64,000 nucleotides of DNA from positions 2,418,001 through 2,482,000 of the forward strand of contig NC_090774.1 of the NCBI RefSeq assembly GCF_001761485.1, given 5' to 3'. Shown one piece after another: positions 61,333 to 64,000 of the stretch (its first letter is position 1; each line of letters starts with the position of its first letter). Made by a program: the position numbers and the translations under genes. The notes under the pieces were generated by a model. The model had not been told where the DNA came from. It worked only from the letters and a program-made list of their open reading frames with translations, and did not search any database. Source of the DNA: Yarrowia lipolytica (Eukaryota > Ascomycota > Dipodascomycetes > Dipodascales).

Positions 61333-61684
61333 ATAAAACCCTCCGTGTTGGGGTGGCTGTAGAGTGAGGGGACGGCGGTCGTGGCAGATGGTAAAGAGCG
61401 TCGCAGTGTCCCTGTCGTGTGCAGTTTCTATGTCTGTCGGTTCCAGATGTCAACAAGTCAGGTAATGCCACCACAGATGATGGTGAACGGGTAAACGCGC
61501 GCTTTCGTCGAGCTTGGTGGTCCTGTTTAAATTTTCGAACCGCTGCTCCAACTCTCAGATACAAAGAACCTCCCAACCTCCAAGTCACAGAGAAAAATAG
61601 TGAACTCTAATGGGCGTAGTAAGCACACAACATTAGTGAGCCCTCACGACTGCATTCTCGATTCACATACACACAACAAACGAC
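61333..61684. promoter_or_regulatory. Shared divergent promoter of CKB1 and GET1
   Basis: A 352-base divergent interval. A TATATAAAA-like word sits right at the CKB1 start and is too close to serve that gene. No other site stands out. Confidence 0.45.
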
Positions 61685-62408
61685 ATGGACGAGGCGATCA
61701 TTGTGGATGCCGAATTTGTGGCCCCCGTGGGGACCACTGCTGGCGAATTTGTGCCGATCGATCGAGCCCCTGCCGCTGGACTGCTCTTGCTAGTGGCGTT
61801 TGTGGTGCTCTACGCCAAGGTCATCAGCAAGCTGGGCAAGCCGGCCATTCAGGAATTTGTGAGTGCTTAAGGAGTGGGAGTGCCCCAAAAACTTGTCGCT
61901 AACTCAGTTGTGGGAAATCATTACGAGAATCGTACCATCCAAGCAGCTACGAAGAAGAAAAGAAGCTCAGTTGAGAGCAATTGAGGTGCATACCCAGAGA
62001 TCAAATACCAGCTCACAGGACCAGTTTGCAAAATGGGCAAAGTTGGATCGAGAGTACGGAAAGCTCAAGGTGGAGATTGAAGACATCAACAACTCGCTGA
62101 CGGCCTCTAAGGCCCGGTTCTTCACAATCATCTCGTCGGCCATCTTCCTGTCAACTACCGGAATGAAGATGTTCCTGCGAATCAAGCACAGAAAGGCAGC
62201 TATCTTCTGGCTCCCTAAAAACGCCTTTCCCTACCCAATTGAGTACATCCTATCCTTCTCTTCTGCTCCTCTTGGGTCTGTCAGCGTTAGTGCATGGCTG
62301 ATGATCTGTGACGCTGCCATGGATCTGATTGTCACCATTTTTGTGGCTCTGGTTGTCGGAGTCATTGGCATGCTTCGCAGCAACAAGGTCAAGCCCAAGA
62401 CGGCCTAA
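61685..62408 (+). CDS. GET1: Get1, ER receptor subunit for tail-anchored proteins, one intron
   Basis: Spliced gene, join 61685-61858 and 61908-62408, giving 224 residues. Exon 1 encodes an ER-lumenal N-terminus and the first membrane helix (APAAGLLLLVAFVVLYAKVI). Exon 2 starts LWEIITRIVPSKQLRRRKEAQL and runs through the cytosolic coiled coil that docks Get3 (SSQDQFAKWAKLDREYGKLKVEIEDIN); two further helices follow (SSAIFLSTTGMKMFL and the WLMICDAAMDLIVTIFVALVVGVIGML segment). SQDQFAKWAKL is the family's signature. With Get2 it inserts tail-anchored proteins into the ER. The length agrees with fungal Get1. Splicing is phase 0 and joins QEF to LWE. The protein has no alternative without the intron, because exon 1 reads into a stop. 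Confidence 0.93.
61859..61907 (+). other. GET1 intron (49 nt)
   Basis: It starts GTGAGTGC and ends GCTAACTCAG, with the branch site immediately before the acceptor. Retention gives a stop three codons into the intron. Confidence 0.92.
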
Positions 62409-63555
62409 TTAAAAGGTATACTGCTATAGTTCATTGTTATTGATAGATATGAGGGTGAGTGGATTATACCAGATCGATGGGTGTTGCCTCTTATTCACGA
62501 GCTCCAGTAAGCTACTGTGCAAGTACAGTACCTGTAGAAGCAGTTACTCCTATCGAAGTTGGAATAGCAGTGGATACTCGCGTTAAAAAAGTGCAATACT
62601 TTTGTAGTACCCGTAGACGTAGAAGTCAAGACATACTAGAGCTATACTGTAGTTTCTGCACGTGATCTGAACCGAGGTCGTCATTGTGTTCTATAACTCA
62701 CCCAGACATCTCTTGTCACAAGACTCTTTGTACCAGTACATTGTGAGCTCGTATCTCGCATCTCGCATCTCGCATTAAAATAATACAGTCGAGATTGGTG
62801 TGGGCTTTGTGCTTCTGGTGTACACAAGTACCGCAGGTCTTGAGATATTATGCCGCTGTACCTGTTCTAGGCAGTGTAAAAGCTTCTAGTGAACAGATAG
62901 GCAGGGCTCGGTGTTCTGCGACGACAGGGCGGCTGCTTTGTTTATAGCCTTCCCGTCGCCCCTTCAAACCCCCCTTCCTTGAGAGAGACATGATGATTTG
63001 AATAAAAATACGGAGTGGCTTGTAATCGCACGCAGTTGTCCGCCGCTGATGGCAGCCAGCGGATGCAACTCAAACTCCGATGCCGTCGGAACACGATCGG
63101 CAAGACTCCCCCAAACAGGAAAATGAAAGGCGTGTCCCTCTACGATCGGAGATGCTTGAACACGAAGATCAATTCAATATTACTGTACTACAGCGATGGC
63201 ACTGACGTGTCCCGACAAAAGCAAAAAGCGTCAAGCGACAGTTGATAGCGTGTTTTAGATCTATCTTGTTTTTTTTTTGTTTTTTTTTTCATTAGTCATG
63301 TCCGTGGATGTATACCCAAATAAAAAAATATGTACACCTTGAAGAAGGATGCTGGTCCGATTCTTTCAGTAAAGGAACCCCGTTAGTGAAGCGATTCGTG
63401 GAATGCAGAATTTTTGTTGTGTTTTTCGGTTCCTCCGACTGCTGATATGCAGAGTGTTGCGTGTTAAAATGGCAGGTAGTAAATGGTAAATGCAAGAGGT
63501 GTCCGGTTGTGTCAGTAATATGGTATCTGGTACCATCCATCTCTGTAGTGCCCGA
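62409..63555. other. Convergent intergenic region near the right end
   Basis: About 1.1 kb with no supported gene. A 7-bp ATCTCGC repeat occurs three times at 62753-62773, and poly-T runs lie near 63270-63290. Confidence 0.6.
62753..62773. repeat. 7-bp tandem repeat, three copies
   Basis: ATCTCGC three times without mismatch. Confidence 0.9.
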
Positions 63556-64000
63556 TCAAAGAATAGTGAAAACGGCACTGAGAAACAGAGACAGAATGAG
63601 CATGTTGACGATGCTAGTAGGATGTGCAGTTCTAACGCCAGCGTTAGCTTTACTGTTGTTTTTCTCTTCCGTCTCAAGCAGGTCTGGGGGGGCAAAGCCG
63701 GCCGAACAGTTTTGATCAATGACTCGCGCGGCTCCCTCGTATGTCTGTCGAATGGGTTGTTTCGGGTCGCCCGTGAAGGTATGGTAGATTTGCATCACTT
63801 GTCGCGTGCAGTCGGAGCAACTTGGTGATCCATATCCAGGTCCTGTAGGGAACGAAGTACCGAGAGCCAGCAGGTACAGAAAGCTTTCAGAGGCGAGCTC
63901 CTCGTTGTACAGAGCGTTGATGTAGCAGTACTCGGTCCCATTGTTCTGAGGTGAGGTAGGCACTCCAGCAGGCGAGTTGCTGACGTCTGTCTTCAGACAG
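63556..64000 (-). CDS. C-terminal part of a secreted, probably GPI-anchored Cys protein
   Basis: The gene enters from the right edge of the window; about 148 codons are seen and the start lies beyond position 64000. The visible part holds cysteines in CLKTDVSNSPAG, TEYCYINALY, SPSCSDCTRQVM and IDQNCSAGFAPPDL. A hydrophilic Asn/Lys stretch follows, and the protein ends in a hydrophobic tail (IVNMLILSLFLSAVFTIL) preceded by small residues, as in GPI signals. The C..CTRQVM..Y pattern recalls fungal DUF7729-type secreted proteins. I recognise the style of protein but not a function. The codon that begins GTG at 63963 is not the start; the frame stays open to the edge. Confidence 0.75.
   Translation of the reverse strand, partial: CLKTDVSNSPAGVPTSPQNNGTEYCYINALYNEELASESFLYLLALGTSFPTGPGYGSPSCSDCTRQVMQIYHTFTGDPKQPIRQTYEGAARVIDQNCSAGFAPPDLLETEEKNNSKANAGVRTAHPTSIVNMLILSLFLSAVFTIL

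Noticed and set aside
1-64000. Dispersed 5S rRNA genes, retroelements or solo LTRs expected in this yeast
   Set aside because: I searched by eye for 5S core words, reverse-transcriptase or integrase text and long terminal repeats and saw none; a similarity search would be decisive.

Overview
The window reads as nuclear DNA of the yeast Yarrowia lipolytica (or a very close relative). Three genes contain short introns that open with GTGAGT and close with a CTAAC branch site set only a few bases before the 3' AG, which is the known Yarrowia arrangement. Coding regions favour CGA for Arg and CTG/CTC for Leu, genes are widely spaced, and intergenic DNA is full of short GTAC- and ACTTGT-containing motifs. 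The gene set (Hoy1-like homeodomain protein, peroxisomal acyl-CoA ligase, URC uracil-degradation genes, secreted aspartic protease, CFEM wall protein) fits that yeast. Strain and chromosome cannot be read from the sequence.

Layout. 2.1-8.2 kb: a PTS1-tagged acyl-CoA ligase and an MFS sugar porter, both rightward. 10.7-12.2 kb: a homeodomain gene, probably HOY1. 13.8-18.0 kb: a Dal5-type permease converging on mitochondrial ribosomal protein uL4m, then an alpha/beta hydrolase. 18.0-21.1 kb: a repeat-rich intergenic block. 21.1-26.7 kb: BDF1 (double bromodomain plus NET), an unrecognised coiled-coil protein, and the intron-containing RPS20. 27.4-32.0 kb: SNO1, then the divergent pair URC6/URC4. 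32.1-38.7 kb: a SPOUT methyltransferase with a 9-nt first exon, a dihydroxyacetone kinase and an amino-acid permease, all leftward. 38.7-53.9 kb: mostly gene-free DNA holding only a D-amino-acid oxidase, a CFEM/GPI wall protein and a small two-helix membrane protein. 53.9-64.0 kb: a DUF1772-like membrane protein, a secreted aspartic protease, a secreted sphingomyelinase-like phosphodiesterase, CK2 beta (CKB1) divergent from spliced GET1, and the C-terminal part of a secreted, probably GPI-anchored protein cut by the window edge.

Functional links. URC4 and URC6 share a promoter region with several GATA sites and belong to one uracil-degradation route. The allantoate-type permease, amino-acid permease, D-amino-acid oxidase and aspartic protease add a nitrogen-scavenging theme, though these genes are not one cluster. 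Two enzymes carry peroxisomal C-termini (AKL, CKL).

Quality warning. The CFEM gene contains an exact 24-nt stretch of Illumina paired-end adapter, followed by a run of single-base slips, so its 3' half is an assembly artefact and not biology. I found no tRNA, rRNA, CRISPR or transposable element that I can support.
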